From positions 17,717-81,716 of the forward strand of contig NZ_AWGF01000016.1 in NCBI RefSeq assembly GCF_000495855.1: 64,000 bases of DNA, in the 5' to 3' direction. The notes below the pieces were generated by a model. The model had not been told where the DNA came from, ran no database searches, and saw only the letters and a program-made list of their open reading frames with translations. Positions 1-9,457 of this stretch are shown here, piece by piece (position 1 is the stretch's first letter; every line of letters starts with the position of its first letter). The position numbers and the translations under genes were made by a program. The stretch is from Asticcacaulis sp. YBE204 (GTDB lineage Bacteria; Pseudomonadota; Alphaproteobacteria; Caulobacterales; Caulobacteraceae).

Positions 1-899
1 CCGACGATCTCGATGCCGTGGCGGCGACCGCCGGGCCGGGGCTGATCGGGGGCGTCATGGTCGGACTGTCTTTCGCCAAGGGGTTTGCCCTGTCGCGCGG
101 TCTGCCGCTGATCGGCGTCAACCACCTCGAAGGCCACGCCTTGTCGGTGCGCCTGACGCACGATGTGACATTCCCGTTCCTGCTGTTGCTGGTGTCGGGC
201 GGCCATTGTCAGCTTCTGTCGGTCAGGGGCGTCGGCGATTACGAACGGCTGGGCACCACCATCGACGATGCAGCCGGTGAGGCCTTCGACAAGATCGCCA
301 AGACGCTGGGGCTCGGTTATCCCGGCGGTCCGGCTTTGGAGCGCGCAGCCAAAACGGGCGATGCCGGACGGTTTACGCTGCCGCGCGCGCTTCTGGGCCG
401 CAAGGACTGCGATTTTTCCTTCTCCGGCCTGAAAACGGCTGCCGCGAAAATCGCCATGAAACAGGTCAAGACGCCTCAGGACCGCGCCGATCTGTGCGCC
501 TCGGTGCAGGCGGCGATCGCGCGGCAACTGGTCGAACGCTCGGCGCGGGCGATGGTCGATTTCAAACTGGCTAATGATGTCGATAAACCGGCTTTTGTCG
601 TCGCGGGCGGCGTGGCTGCCAATCAGACCGTGCGCGCGGAACTGACCGCTCTGGCCGCCAAAAACGGGTTCGCGTTCGTCGCGCCGCCGCTGGCCTACTG
701 CACCGACAATGCGGCGATGATCGCGCTGGCGGGCCTCGAACACTTCGCCGAAAAGCGACGCGCACCCGATTTCGATGGGGAGGATTTCCGCCGTCAGAGC
801 CTGACGACCGTCGCCCGCCCGCGCTGGCCTCTTGACGAGCGCCGCGCGATCAGTGCACCCATACACAAGAATTCGGGACGCAAGGGAGCCAAGGCTTGA
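1..899 (+). CDS. tsaD: tRNA N6-adenosine threonylcarbamoyltransferase TsaD (5' end cut by window)
   Basis: TsaD transfers the threonylcarbamoyl group to A37 of ANN-decoding tRNAs, working with TsaB and TsaE in the cytoplasm. The reading frame is already open at base 3 ([17 protein letters not shown]), so the N-terminal ~70-80 residues lie before the window and the GTG at 18 is not the start. Visible family marks are the NHLEGHALS motif (metal-binding H-x3-H), [14 protein letters not shown], a glycine-rich VVAGGVAAN segment and a C-terminal [10 protein letters not shown] with the conserved Asp. The stop overlaps the gpsA start by 4 bp (TTGA), suggesting translational coupling. Confidence 0.96.
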   Translation, partial: DDLDAVAATAGPGLIGGVMVGLSFAKGFALSRGLPLIGVNHLEGHALSVRLTHDVTFPFLLLLVSGGHCQLLSVRGVGDYERLGTTIDDAAGEAFDKIAKTLGLGYPGGPALERAAKTGDAGRFTLPRALLGRKDCDFSFSGLKTAAAKIAMKQVKTPQDRADLCASVQAAIARQLVERSARAMVDFKLANDVDKPAFVVAGGVAANQTVRAELTALAAKNGFAFVAPPLAYCTDNAAMIALAGLEHFAEKRRAPDFDGEDFRRQSLTTVARPRWPLDERRAISAPIHKNSGRKGAKA

Positions 900-1912
900 C
901 CCAGTTTCAGGAAGCGCAGCCTTTTCAAAAGGTCGGCGTCATCGGCGCGGGCGCGTGGGGCACGGCTTTGGCGGCTGTGGCGGCGCGCGCGGGACGCGAG
1001 GTGCTGCTGCAATGCCGTGAGCCGGAGGTCGCCGAATCGATCAACAGCCGCCACCTGAACCACCTCTATCTGCCGAATATCGAACTGGCGCCGGGATTGA
1101 AGGCGACGGCGGATCTCGCCGATCTGGCCGACTGCGATCTGATCCTCGCCGTGCCCCCGGCGCAGCATATGCGCGCGACCTTAAAGGCCTTTGCGCCCTA
1201 CGTCGCCGACGGCTTGCCGATCGTCCTGTGCGCCAAGGGCGTCGAGCGCGGCTCCGACTGCCTGATGAACGAGGTGCTGGCCGCGACCCTGCCGCAGGCT
1301 CGCGCGGCGGTCCTGTCCGGGCCGTCGTTCGCCGCCGAGGTGGCGCGCGGCCTGCCGACGGCGGTGACCCTGGCGTGCAAGGACGACGATCTGGGCGCGC
1401 GTATTCTGAAGACCATAGCGACGACGACGTTCCGACCCTATCTGATCGACGACATGATCGGGGCGGAGGCGGGTGGCGCGCTGAAAAACGTGCTGGCCAT
1501 CGCGGCGGGCATCTCCGAAGGCAAGGGTCTGGGGCGCTCGGCCCACGCGGCCCTGATCACGCGCGGTTTCGCCGAAATGACGCGTCTGGCCGTGGCGCTG
1601 GGGGCCGAGGCCGAGACCATGGGCGGCCTGTGCGGCATGGGCGATCTGGTCCTGTCGTGCTCGTCGCCGCAATCGCGCAATATGAGCGTCGGTCTGGCGC
1701 TGGGGGGCGGCAAGACTCTGGCCGAGGCGCTGGAAGGCAAGATATCCGTCGCCGAAGGCGTCGAGTCCGCCCCCGCCGTCAAGCATCTGGGGGAAAAGCA
1801 GGGCGTCGAACTGCCGATTTGCAATATGGTGGCAACGATCCTGTCGGGTGAGGCCAGCGTCGATGAAGCCATCGGCGAACTGATGTCGCGCCCGCTGAAG
1901 ACGGAACGGTGA
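896..1912 (+). CDS. gpsA: NAD(P)H-dependent glycerol-3-phosphate dehydrogenase
   Basis: GpsA reduces dihydroxyacetone phosphate to sn-glycerol-3-phosphate for phospholipid synthesis. The 338-residue product is normal length. It has the N-terminal Rossmann motif [14 protein letters not shown] (about residues 13-26), the GPSFAAEV segment, the catalytic lysine in [13 protein letters not shown] (about Lys197) and the substrate-binding [19 protein letters not shown] near residue 250. The start is an unusual TTG lying inside the tsaD stop; no ATG is available before the nucleotide-binding motif. The stop overlaps the next gene by 4 bp, so tsaD-gpsA-Rieske form one tightly packed unit. Confidence 0.96.
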   Translation: MTQFQEAQPFQKVGVIGAGAWGTALAAVAARAGREVLLQCREPEVAESINSRHLNHLYLPNIELAPGLKATADLADLADCDLILAVPPAQHMRATLKAFAPYVADGLPIVLCAKGVERGSDCLMNEVLAATLPQARAAVLSGPSFAAEVARGLPTAVTLACKDDDLGARILKTIATTTFRPYLIDDMIGAEAGGALKNVLAIAAGISEGKGLGRSAHAALITRGFAEMTRLAVALGAEAETMGGLCGMGDLVLSCSSPQSRNMSVGLALGGGKTLAEALEGKISVAEGVESAPAVKHLGEKQGVELPICNMVATILSGEASVDEAIGELMSRPLKTER

Positions 1913-2244
1913 GACCGCCTCCCGGCACCGTCGTCTGTCGCTGGGCCGATCTGCAAACGACCGGCACAGTCCTTTATCGCGTCGAGGGGTTCGAAGGCTT
2001 CGTCATCCTCGACGACTATCTGCCGCGCGGCTATGTCGATGCCTGCCCGCACAATGGCATGCCCTTGGGCGGCGATCAGGAAGAGACCGATTATCAGACC
2101 CGCGAACAGGACGTCATCATCTGCCGCTGGCACGGGGCGTCGTTTCTGAAAGACTCCGGCGAATGTATCGGCGGCCCTTGCGCGGGCGACCATCTGGAAC
2201 CGTGGCCGGTCGAGCGGCGCGGCGACGAGGTGGTGACGGTTTAA
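1909..2244 (+). CDS. Rieske [2Fe-2S] domain protein
   Basis: Small 111-residue protein that is essentially one Rieske domain. The cluster ligands are visible as C-P-H in CPHNGMPL (about residues 45-52) and C-x2-H in CRWHGASF (about residues 75-82). Such single-domain proteins serve as ferredoxin-like electron carriers or as nitrite-reductase small-subunit relatives; the partner cannot be told here. It starts with GTG inside the gpsA stop codon (GTGA overlap), so it is probably co-expressed with gpsA. No oxygenase or reductase subunit lies nearby. A palindromic repeat begins directly after the stop. Confidence 0.85.
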   Translation: MRPPPGTVVCRWADLQTTGTVLYRVEGFEGFVILDDYLPRGYVDACPHNGMPLGGDQEETDYQTREQDVIICRWHGASFLKDSGECIGGPCAGDHLEPWPVERRGDEVVTV

Positions 2245-2289
2245 GCGTATTCCGAAAAGTGCGCAGCGGTTTTTGGAATCAAATGCGCG
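2245..2289. repeat. GCGCATTCC-type intergenic palindrome, copy 1
   Basis: A 45-bp imperfect inverted repeat, GCGTATTCCGAAAA at the left and TTTTTGGAATCAAATGCGC at the right, with the core GTGCGCAGCGG between. It belongs to the same family as the copies near 14972, 17713 and 28191. It fills most of the gap between two convergent genes and could fold into a hairpin in RNA. Confidence 0.8.
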
Positions 2290-2296
2290 ACAACCT

Positions 2297-3073
2297 TTAA
2301 GGCCGCACCTCGTTACTGAACTTTTCGACATCCTTCAACAAGGCCGGGACCGCCGCGTCGATGATCTCCTGACCCAGCGCAATCGTGGCCAGTGACGAAT
2401 CCGCGCCGATGCGGCCGTCGGCAAAGCGCGCACGGTAATCGAGCGCATCGCGGATCGGGCCGTTCGGTGCAATCTTGGGCTCCATCGGCACATCGCGCAC
2501 GGCGTCGGGATAGGCGGCGTAGGTGACGGCGATCTCGGACGGCGTGGCGTGGCTGCCGTGACCGACGGGGAACTGCCGCGCGCACAAAGACGCAATGCCC
2601 GGCAGATCCCACCAGTTGGTCAGTTTCAGCGCGAACGGGCAGCGAATACCCTTATAGGACCATTGGCTGTAGATTTCCGAGAACGCCGCTTCGATCGAGG
2701 CGACATTGCCGCCGTGGCCGTTGAGGAAATAGATGTGCTGAAAGCCATGCCGCCCCAGCGACTTCACCCAGTCCTCGATGGCGGCCATAAAGGTCGACGG
2801 GCGCAAGGAAATCGTGCCGGAAAAGGCGAGATGGTGCTGGGCCATGCCGATATTGAACGTCGGCGCGACCAGAATATTGCCCTGCTTTTCCGCCGCGTGG
2901 GCGATGATTTCCGGGCACAGCCAGTCGGTGCCGAGCAGGCCCATCGGGCCGTGCTGCTCGTTGGAGCCGATGGGGATGATGACGGTCTTCGAGGTCTTCA
3001 GGAAGGCGTCGATTTCGGGCCAGGTCGAGTGGGCGAGCAGCATGGGAACCTCGGTATCTTTTGTAACCGTCAT
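2297..3073 (-). CDS. creatininase family protein
   Basis: 258-residue member of the creatininase / creatinine amidohydrolase family, metal-dependent cytosolic amidases and lactonases. The family signature is clear: [13 protein letters not shown] with metal-ligand Glu and His (about residues 33-45), GTDW with the metal Asp, and LNGHGGN (about residues 117-123). The true substrate is not inferable; relatives act on creatinine, formamidopyrimidines and cofactor precursors. It is transcribed divergently from acs across a ~115-bp gap, which must hold promoters for both. A start at Met11 ([10 protein letters not shown]) is possible but the first ATG is kept. Confidence 0.85.
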   Translation of the reverse strand: MTVTKDTEVPMLLAHSTWPEIDAFLKTSKTVIIPIGSNEQHGPMGLLGTDWLCPEIIAHAAEKQGNILVAPTFNIGMAQHHLAFSGTISLRPSTFMAAIEDWVKSLGRHGFQHIYFLNGHGGNVASIEAAFSEIYSQWSYKGIRCPFALKLTNWWDLPGIASLCARQFPVGHGSHATPSEIAVTYAAYPDAVRDVPMEPKIAPNGPIRDALDYRARFADGRIGADSSLATIALGQEIIDAAVPALLKDVEKFSNEVRP

Positions 3074-3187
3074 TTAGGCCTTTCCCGCTGCTTTGACCAC
3101 GTTTTTTTGAAGCGTGCGCCCTCGACACCGGGGGAGGGCAGTGCTTATCTCAAGGTAAGTTTTAAGAATAAAATACCGAGGACGCTC

Positions 3188-5119
3188 ATGACCGATACGA
3201 CGCTTTTTCCTGTACCCGACGACTTTGCCCGCGCCGAAACGGTGACGGCGGCGCAGCTTCAGGCTCAGCGCGATCTGGTCAAAAGCAACCCCGACGCCCA
3301 TTGGCGCACGCTTGGTGAAGCGCTCGACTGGACGACGCCGTTCACGCAGGTCAAGGACGTGTCGTTCAACCGCGAAGATTTCCGCATCCGCTGGTTTCAC
3401 GACGGCAAGCTGAACGTCGCGGCCAATTGCATCGACCGCCACCTGCCGGAAAAAGCCGACCACACGGCCTTCATCTTCGAGGGCGACGAGCCGGGTACAT
3501 CGTACAAAATCACCTATGTGCAACTCGCCGAAGCGGTCGGCAAGCGCGCCAATCTGCTGAAAAAATACGGCGTGAAGAAGGGCGATCGCGTCACCATCTA
3601 TATGCCTATGGTGCCGGAAGCGGCCTATTTCATGCTCGCCTGCGCCCGCATCGGCGCGGTCCACAGCGTCGTCTTCGGGGGTTTTTCACCCGACAGTCTG
3701 GCCGGACGCATCCTCGATTGCCAGTCGCAATATCTGATCACCACCATCGAAGGCCGACGTGGTGGTAAGGCCATTCCGCTCAAGGCCAATGCCGATCTGG
3801 CGCTCTTGCAGTGCCCGGATGTGAAGACGGTATTCGTCACCGGCGAGGGCTGCTCGATCAACCGCGAAGGCCGCGATGTCTGCGTCGAGACGGAACTCGA
3901 TGCCTTGAGCGCCGAGTGTCCCGCGGAACCGATGAACGCCGAAGACCCGCTGTTCATCCTCTATACGTCGGGCTCGACCGGCAAGCCCAAGGGCGTCCTG
4001 CACACCACCGGCGGCTATCTGGCGTGGGCCGCCTATACGTTCAAGACCGTGTTCGACTGGCAAGACGGTGATGTCTATTGGTGTACCGCCGATGTCGGCT
4101 GGGTGACGGGCCACTCCTACGTCGTCTATGGGCCGCTGGCCAATGCGGCGACTTCACTGATCTTCGAGGGTGTGCCGAACTACCCGACCAACAGCCGCTT
4201 CTGGGAGGTCATCGACAAACATCAGGTGACGACCTTCTACACCGCGCCGACGGCCATTCGCGCTCTGATGCGCGACGGCGACGAACCCGTTTTGAAAACC
4301 TCGCGTCAGTCGTTGCGCCTGCTCGGCAGCGTCGGTGAGCCAATCAATCCCGAAGCGTGGCTGTGGTATCACCGCGTCGTCGGCAACGGGCAATGCCCGA
4401 TCGTCGATACGTGGTGGCAAACCGAGACCGGCGGCCATCTGATCACCCCAGTGCCGGGGGCGACGGCGCTCAAACCGGGGTCGGCGACCTTCCCGCTGCC
4501 CGGTGTCGAGGCCTGTCTGGTCGATGCCGAGGGCAAGGTGCTGACCGGCGCAACCGAAGGCAATCTCTGTCTTTGCGACTCGTGGCCGGGGCAGATGCGC
4601 TCGATCTTCGGTGACCATCAGCGCTTCATCGAGACCTATTTTTCGACCTATCCGGGGATGTATTTCACCGGCGACGGCGCGCGGCGCGACGAGGACGGCT
4701 ATTACTGGATCACGGGCCGCGTCGACGACGTGCTGAACGTGTCGGGCCACCGTCTGGGCACGGCCGAGGTCGAAAGCGCGCTGGTCGCCCATAGCGCCGT
4801 CGCCGAAGCCGCCGTGGTCGGTTTCCCGCACGATATCAAGGGGCAGGGGATCTATTGCTACGTGACGCTGGTCAAGGGCGTGGAACCAACCGACGCGCTG
4901 AAAACCGAGCTGCGCAACTGGGTCAGACGCGAAATCGGCCCGATTGCGTCGCCGGATGTCATTCAATGGGCACCGGGTCTGCCAAAGACGCGTTCGGGCA
5001 AGATCATGCGCCGTATTCTGCGCAAGATTGCCGAAGGTGCGCCCGATCAACTGGGGGATATCTCGACCCTGGCCGATCCGTCGGTGGTCGCCGATCTGGT
5101 CAAGGGCGCGGGGCTTTAA
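3188..5119 (+). CDS. acs: acetyl-CoA synthetase (AMP-forming)
   Basis: Acs activates acetate with ATP and CoA to acetyl-CoA through acetyl-AMP. The product is 643 residues, the normal length. The AMP-binding P-loop [11 protein letters not shown] (about residues 259-269), the [10 protein letters not shown] motif, the [20 protein letters not shown] hinge region and the C-terminal [11 protein letters not shown] (about residues 599-609) are all present; the SGK lysine in the last is the known acetylation site. The ATG at 3188 gives the usual N terminus; the frame stays open much further upstream, but that part overlaps the divergent creatininase gene and is not Acs-like. It ends at a strong terminator. 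Confidence 0.97.
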   Translation: MTDTTLFPVPDDFARAETVTAAQLQAQRDLVKSNPDAHWRTLGEALDWTTPFTQVKDVSFNREDFRIRWFHDGKLNVAANCIDRHLPEKADHTAFIFEGDEPGTSYKITYVQLAEAVGKRANLLKKYGVKKGDRVTIYMPMVPEAAYFMLACARIGAVHSVVFGGFSPDSLAGRILDCQSQYLITTIEGRRGGKAIPLKANADLALLQCPDVKTVFVTGEGCSINREGRDVCVETELDALSAECPAEPMNAEDPLFILYTSGSTGKPKGVLHTTGGYLAWAAYTFKTVFDWQDGDVYWCTADVGWVTGHSYVVYGPLANAATSLIFEGVPNYPTNSRFWEVIDKHQVTTFYTAPTAIRALMRDGDEPVLKTSRQSLRLLGSVGEPINPEAWLWYHRVVGNGQCPIVDTWWQTETGGHLITPVPGATALKPGSATFPLPGVEACLVDAEGKVLTGATEGNLCLCDSWPGQMRSIFGDHQRFIETYFSTYPGMYFTGDGARRDEDGYYWITGRVDDVLNVSGHRLGTAEVESALVAHSAVAEAAVVGFPHDIKGQGIYCYVTLVKGVEPTDALKTELRNWVRREIGPIASPDVIQWAPGLPKTRSGKIMRRILRKIAEGAPDQLGDISTLADPSVVADLVKGAGL

Positions 5120-5120
5120 C

Positions 5121-5152
5121 AAAAAAGCCCGGTCGGTTGACCGGGCTTTTTT
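5121..5152. terminator. bidirectional intrinsic terminator (acs / hemerythrin)
   Basis: Hairpin with stem AGCCCGGTC / GACCGGGCT-like arms around a short GGTTG loop, with an A-run on the left and a T-run on the right. Lying between convergent genes, it can stop transcription in both directions. Confidence 0.9.
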
Positions 5153-5163
5153 ATCAATACGCT

Positions 5164-5613
5164 TTAAGCATCCGCCATCATTTCGCGCTTGAGCGCGTCC
5201 ATGTCCTTGGCCAGTTGGCGCGCCTGAGCGGCATCGAAATAGCCCTTGGCCTTTTCGAATAGTGTGCCTTCCTCTTCCTCGAAGTGGTGGGCGCAGGCGT
5301 GTTTAAGTTCGCCGAAATGGATCATCCACTGATCGCTGGACGGCGAGGCGGCTGAAATCTGCTTGAGGAAGCCTTCGATCTCGTCGTGTTCTTCGGTCGT
5401 GTGATCGAGCTTTTTTTCGACCGCCTTCGACCGTGTCGCCTTGTCCATCGCCGCATAGAGGCTTTGCTCTTCGGCCTTGGCGTGGATGATCAACTCGGCC
5501 TTGAGCGTACGGAAGACGTCGAGACGCTTGGCGGTCGTGCGGGCCTTTTCGACCTGCTCCATCAGGTCCTCAAAGCGACGGTGGTCCTTCTTGATATAGC
5601 CGTAGATATCCAT
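5164..5613 (-). CDS. hemerythrin HHE domain protein
   Basis: 149-residue four-helix hemerythrin-like protein, expected to bind a di-iron centre and sense or carry O2 or NO-related species in the cytoplasm. Probable ligands follow the HHE spacing: His in KKDHRRF, H-x3-E in IHAKAEE, His in TEEHDEIEG, and the last helix GELKHACAHHFEEEE. A good ribosome-binding site (GAGGAG) precedes the ATG. A clearly related but ligand-altered paralogue is encoded at 62096-62407. Upstream lies a near-perfect 26-bp palindrome at 5780-5805, ~170 bp away, which may regulate this gene or the divergent lipoprotein gene. Confidence 0.88.
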   Translation of the reverse strand: MDIYGYIKKDHRRFEDLMEQVEKARTTAKRLDVFRTLKAELIIHAKAEEQSLYAAMDKATRSKAVEKKLDHTTEEHDEIEGFLKQISAASPSSDQWMIHFGELKHACAHHFEEEEGTLFEKAKGYFDAAQARQLAKDMDALKREMMADA

Positions 5614-5779
5614 GGGAAGCTCCTCGGGGTACTTTGTGATTGGATATTCACCATCTCCGAGCCCGCATAAGGTTGATATGGCGCACCCTGAGCCCCTGTG
5701 TAAGCGGTAAATAAGCCGACCCCGAATGCCTGTCGCAACGCCTCAGGATTGCCATGAGATGGCAACGCCTGTACAAGAT

Positions 5780-5805
5780 GGCATGTTTCAATGTTGAAAC
5801 ATGCC
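5780..5805. promoter_or_regulatory. 26-bp perfect-arm palindrome, operator candidate
   Basis: Two 12-bp arms, GGCATGTTTCAA and TTGAAACATGCC, flank a 2-bp centre. There is no following T-run, so it is not an intrinsic terminator. It lies between the divergent hemerythrin (5613) and lipoprotein (5874) genes and has the size and symmetry of a dimeric-repressor operator. The regulator is unknown. Confidence 0.55.
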
Positions 5806-5873
5806 GGACGGTCGGTCGTCCGGAGGTGTCGAGGGGGTTGCCGCCGTAGCGCGGTCAAAAGGGGGAAGTTATA

Positions 5874-7169
5874 ATGCATGGATATCTGCGCAAGGCCTTG
5901 ATTCTGGCCGCCATTCCGTTCGCGGTCGTCATGGTGCATGGCTGCGGTGGAGGCGGCGGCGGGTCGTCGAGTGGGGGCGGGTCGTCCTCAACCTCGTCGT
6001 CGTCTTCGTCCTCCAGCTACGCTGCGGGAACGGTCGTCACGGTCAACACACGCACGGGGGGATTCCGCGGCGATACCGTTGTTACCGGATTGAAGGGGGG
6101 CAACTATGTCGTCGCCTGGACCGATCGCGCCGTCGTGGCGGGTACGCCGGATACCGCCGGATCAGCTATCCTGTTGCGCATCATCTCCCCGGCGGGCGCG
6201 GCGGTGACAACGGAGCTGACCGCCAACACCACGACCGCCGGCGATCAGAGCCGACCCGCCATACTGGCGTTGGAGAACGGTGGATTCGTCGTGGCCTGGG
6301 AAGACGCCAGCACAACGTCGCGCGCCATTCGGGCGCAGCTTTTCGATGTCAATGGCGCGAAGTCGGGCGCGGAATTCAAGGTGAATACCACAACGGTGGC
6401 CGACGGTCTCACCAGTCAGATCATACCGGTCAGTGGTGGCTTCATGGTGGTTTACCGTGACCGGGCGCAGGACCTGATGGCGGTGACGACCCGTGACGGG
6501 GTGAGGGCGCAAATCTATACCAACTCGGGTGCCGTGGTGGGTTCCGAACTGCTGCTCAAGAGTTTCCCGACGGGCTTTATCGGCGGGACAATACCCTCCT
6601 ATATGGCCGTTGGCCTCACCGACGGCACCTTCGTCGGGGTTTATGACGACAACGCCATTCCCAACACCTCCGGCATTCTCAAGGCGTCGGTGCAGCGTTA
6701 CAGCGCTCTGGGCGGCACGTCGGGCGCACCCATCGCTTTGGCGGGCGGTCTGGAGGCCTTCGGCGCCAGTCTGCTGCCGTTGGAAAATGCAAGGTTTGTC
6801 GCCCAGTGGACACTGTCGGGACCGTCGGCCTATAATTTGCGCAGTCAGGCCTATGCCAGTGACGGCTCGACCTATGGTGCAACTGTCAGCGTGACCAACA
6901 GCACCACCGTCAGCGCCAGTTATCGCGGTGGCGTGGGCCTGACGGGCGGTAATTACGTCCTGTTGTACGAGGTCAATAACCGGTTGGCGGGGCAGATTAT
7001 TACGCCTGAGGGCACGAAGTATATGGCGGAGTTCGAGGCCATGTCGGGCGTGTCGCTCGATGCCGTATCCATCGGCGCGTCGCCGAACGGCTTTGCGGTG
7101 ACCTGGGCTGACAATAGCGGTACGGGGCCTAACAAGCCGATCTTCCTGCGCATCTATACCCGTCAGTAA
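5874..7169 (+). CDS. putative lipoprotein with serine-rich linker, unknown function
   Basis: 431 residues. The N terminus has a basic-hydrophobic signal and a lipobox-like VMVHGC, so Cys24 is the probable lipidated residue. A Gly/Ser tract (about residues 25-48, with poly-Ser encoded by TCG/TCC/TCA codons) acts as a flexible tether. The rest is a repeating beta-rich domain with recurring motifs of the form GGNYVVAWTD, NGGFVVAWED, NGFAVTWAD and GGNYVLLYE spaced ~50-60 residues apart, which suggests a beta-propeller or similar solenoid on the cell surface or in the periplasm. No enzyme motif is seen. The frame ends 7 bp inside the convergent glycosylase gene. Confidence 0.8.
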   Translation: MHGYLRKALILAAIPFAVVMVHGCGGGGGGSSSGGGSSSTSSSSSSSSYAAGTVVTVNTRTGGFRGDTVVTGLKGGNYVVAWTDRAVVAGTPDTAGSAILLRIISPAGAAVTTELTANTTTAGDQSRPAILALENGGFVVAWEDASTTSRAIRAQLFDVNGAKSGAEFKVNTTTVADGLTSQIIPVSGGFMVVYRDRAQDLMAVTTRDGVRAQIYTNSGAVVGSELLLKSFPTGFIGGTIPSYMAVGLTDGTFVGVYDDNAIPNTSGILKASVQRYSALGGTSGAPIALAGGLEAFGASLLPLENARFVAQWTLSGPSAYNLRSQAYASDGSTYGATVSVTNSTTVSASYRGGVGLTGGNYVLLYEVNNRLAGQIITPEGTKYMAEFEAMSGVSLDAVSIGASPNGFAVTWADNSGTGPNKPIFLRIYTRQ

Positions 7170-7810
7170 AACGTCCGGCTCAGTTCGCCCCGCTTGACGG
7201 CGCTGTACCAGCCCCACAGGGCATGGGCGGCGACCGAACGGTAGGGCGACCAGACCTCGGCGCGCGCCTTGCAATAGGCTTCGTCAGGCCGCGCCTCAAG
7301 GCCGTCGAGCCAGCCGACGGCTTCGCGCAGCGCGATGTCGCCGGTGGGAAACACATCGAGACGGCCTTCGCAGAACATCAGATAAACCTCCGCCGTCCAG
7401 CGCCCGATCCCTTTGAGCGTCGTCAGATGCGTGATGGCGGCCTCCGGATCGAGGCCGGGCAGGCGGTCGAAATCGACGCTGCGGTCGTGGACGGCCTCGG
7501 CGAGGATGCGGGCATATCTGGCCTTGGGCCGCGACAGGCCGTGCCCGCGCAGGGCGTCGTCGGTCTGGGCCAGCAGGTTGGCGGGCAGAACCTCGATCAG
7601 CCCCAGACGCACCTTTTGCCAGATGGAATCGGCGGCCTTGACCGACAATTGCTGCTCGACGATCAGGCGCAGCAGGCCCTCGAACCCGCCGGCGCGGTGG
7701 CGGAAATTGAGATCGCCGACCGCGGCGAACAGGGGCTTGAGCTTCGGATCGGCCTCGGACAGCGCCGTCATATGGGCGCGTTCCAAAGGCACAAGGTCGC
7801 CGGGGATCAT
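7163..7810 (-). CDS. DNA-3-methyladenine glycosylase II family (AlkA-type HhH-GPD)
   Basis: 215-residue base-excision repair glycosylase that removes alkylated bases. The helix-hairpin-helix motif LKGIGRWTAEVYL is at about residues 132-144 and the conserved catalytic aspartate follows at FPTGDIALREAV (Asp158), the AlkA arrangement. No iron-sulfur cysteines are present, which separates it from Nth/MutY. It lacks the N-terminal Ada/AlkA extension, so it is a short stand-alone form. Upstream lies a large palindromic element (7885-8060). Confidence 0.9.
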   Translation of the reverse strand: MIPGDLVPLERAHMTALSEADPKLKPLFAAVGDLNFRHRAGGFEGLLRLIVEQQLSVKAADSIWQKVRLGLIEVLPANLLAQTDDALRGHGLSRPKARYARILAEAVHDRSVDFDRLPGLDPEAAITHLTTLKGIGRWTAEVYLMFCEGRLDVFPTGDIALREAVGWLDGLEARPDEAYCKARAEVWSPYRSVAAHALWGWYSAVKRGELSRTFY

Positions 7811-7884
7811 TGGGAGAACTCCGCAAAAGGGCGGTCAGACTTACACGCGCGTCGCGCCCTGTCACCTCCCGTTTCTTGCCGCCA

Positions 7885-8060
7885 TATTATACCTCCCTGG
7901 CTATGCCGGGGAGGGGACCGCACGAGCCGACGAAGTCGGTGAGATGTGGTGGTGGGGGTTCTTGCTTACTTGCTACAGTGGGCATTGAACCTCCGTAAGG
8001 CCCCCACCACCCCGCCTTTCAGGCGCGGTCCCCCTCCCCACGTAGTGGGGAGGTATAATA
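7885..8060. repeat. large palindromic element, family A, copy 1
   Basis: A 176-bp element bounded by inverted ends TATTATACCTCCC and GGGGAGGTATAATA. Inside are further complementary blocks (GGGGACCGC...GCGGTCCCC and GGTGGTGGGGG...CCCCCACCACC). It fills the ~250-bp gap between the alkA-type gene and the pseudo-protease gene. A second, oppositely oriented copy sits at 31397-31578. No coding capacity is convincing. Confidence 0.85.
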
Positions 8061-8063
8061 CAA

Positions 8064-8891
8064 TCAGCTCTGGATACAGCCCACCTGAGCCACGCGGTAT
8101 TCGCGGCGCAGCGTATCCGATACGACGCCGTAATTGCGGCGGGTCAGCAGGTCTTCGTGCTCGAAATCGTATTTGCGCGACGGCGTGGTGCCGATCTTCG
8201 CCACGGTTTCCGGCGTCGAGGAATAGATGCGCCCCCGGCGCGGATTGGTCTTGAGCGTGATCCCGATGACCTGCGACTGCGCGTTCAGCGTCGGGCCGCC
8301 GATCAATTGGTTCAGGCTGCCGGGAATTTGCGCCGTATGCCCGGCTTCGGCCCAGGCCAGCACGGTTTCGGGCTTCTGGAAGCGTTTGCCGGTCCTGAGT
8401 TTCGTCTTGCCGATCAGGCGGCCCGTCGCCTCGCCGACCTGCCCGTGCGGATAGCCCGGCATGAAGCCGCGCATCCCCGGCTTGATCGTCGCCGGGTCGG
8501 CAAAGGGCAGGGGCCGGGCGCCGCTGTCGGTCACCGCCAGCACGTAGTTGTCGAGGCTGCGTTTATACTGGACGCGGATGCGCACCCCCAGATTGCCGCC
8601 GACATTGAGGAAGGGGTAACGGCAGTTGCGGATACTTTCGCGCGACAGCACCCACTCGCCGGATTTGGAGACCGAAAAGGCCGTGCCGCGGTATTCGATC
8701 TTGTTCATCAGCGGCAGGGTGATGATTTCGGCGTGGGAAAACGGCGTATAGGCGGCAAACAGCGCCATTTCGCCTTCGCCCGGCGGCGGCGGGGCGGGCG
8801 GCGACATCGACTTGTCGCCCCAGCGGCCCGGTATGACGACCAGAAGCGCCACCGCCGTGCCATATACCATCCAGTCGGGCAGGAGTGTCAT
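8064..8891 (-). CDS. membrane-anchored trypsin-fold protein, apparently inactive
   Basis: 275 residues. An N-terminal hydrophobic segment (about residues 6-22) is followed by a proline-rich stretch (SPPAPPPPGEGE) and a domain that reads like a trypsin-like peptidase: YRGTAFSVSKSGEWVLSRES aligns with the usual GTAF...TARHV region, and LIGGPTLNAQSQVIGIT with GxSGGPxLN...VGIT. In this alignment the catalytic His is Glu/Ser and the nucleophilic Ser is Ile, so proteolysis seems lost. That is inference from motif reading only. The next gene upstream (15 bp away, same strand) is a DUF350 membrane protein, suggesting joint function. Confidence 0.65.
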   Translation of the reverse strand: MTLLPDWMVYGTAVALLVVIPGRWGDKSMSPPAPPPPGEGEMALFAAYTPFSHAEIITLPLMNKIEYRGTAFSVSKSGEWVLSRESIRNCRYPFLNVGGNLGVRIRVQYKRSLDNYVLAVTDSGARPLPFADPATIKPGMRGFMPGYPHGQVGEATGRLIGKTKLRTGKRFQKPETVLAWAEAGHTAQIPGSLNQLIGGPTLNAQSQVIGITLKTNPRRGRIYSSTPETVAKIGTTPSRKYDFEHEDLLTRRNYGVVSDTLRREYRVAQVGCIQS

Positions 8892-8906
8892 CTTAAACCT
8901 CTATGC

Positions 8907-9368
8907 CTAGCCGGCGGAGACGGCGGAGGCGAGGATCAGGGCGGCGGCCAGCTTGGCGGCGACCAGAAGGACGGCGGCGGAGACCTCGCCCTCATTGATG
9001 CGCGACGGCAGGCCGGTCAGCAGGAAGTCGACCATGCGGAAGACGAACAACTGCAACAGAACGGTCGCACCGCCCCAGATTAGGATTTCCCGCACGGTGT
9101 CCGATGCCGACATCGACGCCGCCAGCGGCACGGCCAGGCCGATGATCACCCCGCCATAGGCGACGGCGGCGGCGGAATTGCCGTCGCGGATCTGCTGGAT
9201 TTCCTTGTACGGCGTCAGGATCGAATAGAGGGTCGCCCCGATGACCAGCATCAGCAGCGTCACACCGGCGTGCAACAGGGTGACGGGGAAACCGGCAGCG
9301 AAGGCCTGAATTTCCGGCCGCAGCACTTCGGGGGTGAGGAAATCGAGATTGAGAAAGTCGGGTATCAT
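8907..9368 (-). CDS. DUF350 family inner-membrane protein
   Basis: 153 residues with about four hydrophobic segments (near 25-48, 70-92, 100-120 and 130-150), matching the small DUF350 membrane family of unknown function. Motifs include GNSAAAVAYGGVIIGLAVPLA, the conserved small-residue helix of the family. It lies 15 bp before the pseudo-protease gene and is probably its operon partner. Upstream is a CTCTCCC-type palindrome (9458-9615) that separates it from rlmN. Confidence 0.8.
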   Translation of the reverse strand: MIPDFLNLDFLTPEVLRPEIQAFAAGFPVTLLHAGVTLLMLVIGATLYSILTPYKEIQQIRDGNSAAAVAYGGVIIGLAVPLAASMSASDTVREILIWGGATVLLQLFVFRMVDFLLTGLPSRINEGEVSAAVLLVAAKLAAALILASAVSAG

Positions 9369-9457
9369 GACGCTTAAGCCCCCAAATACGCCCGCGGTCC
9401 CGCGCGGACGACAAGTATTGGCTTAAGCGCAGTGCAATATCAAGGCCGTAATCCGCG

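Noticed and set aside
2549..3187. Apparent 213-residue N-terminal extension of Acs
   Set aside because: It overlaps the divergent creatininase gene antisense and has no Acs likeness; Acs begins normally at 3188.
7885..8060. Small protein genes within the palindromic element
   Set aside because: Short frames here arise from repeat DNA on both strands and have no ribosome sites or domain likeness.
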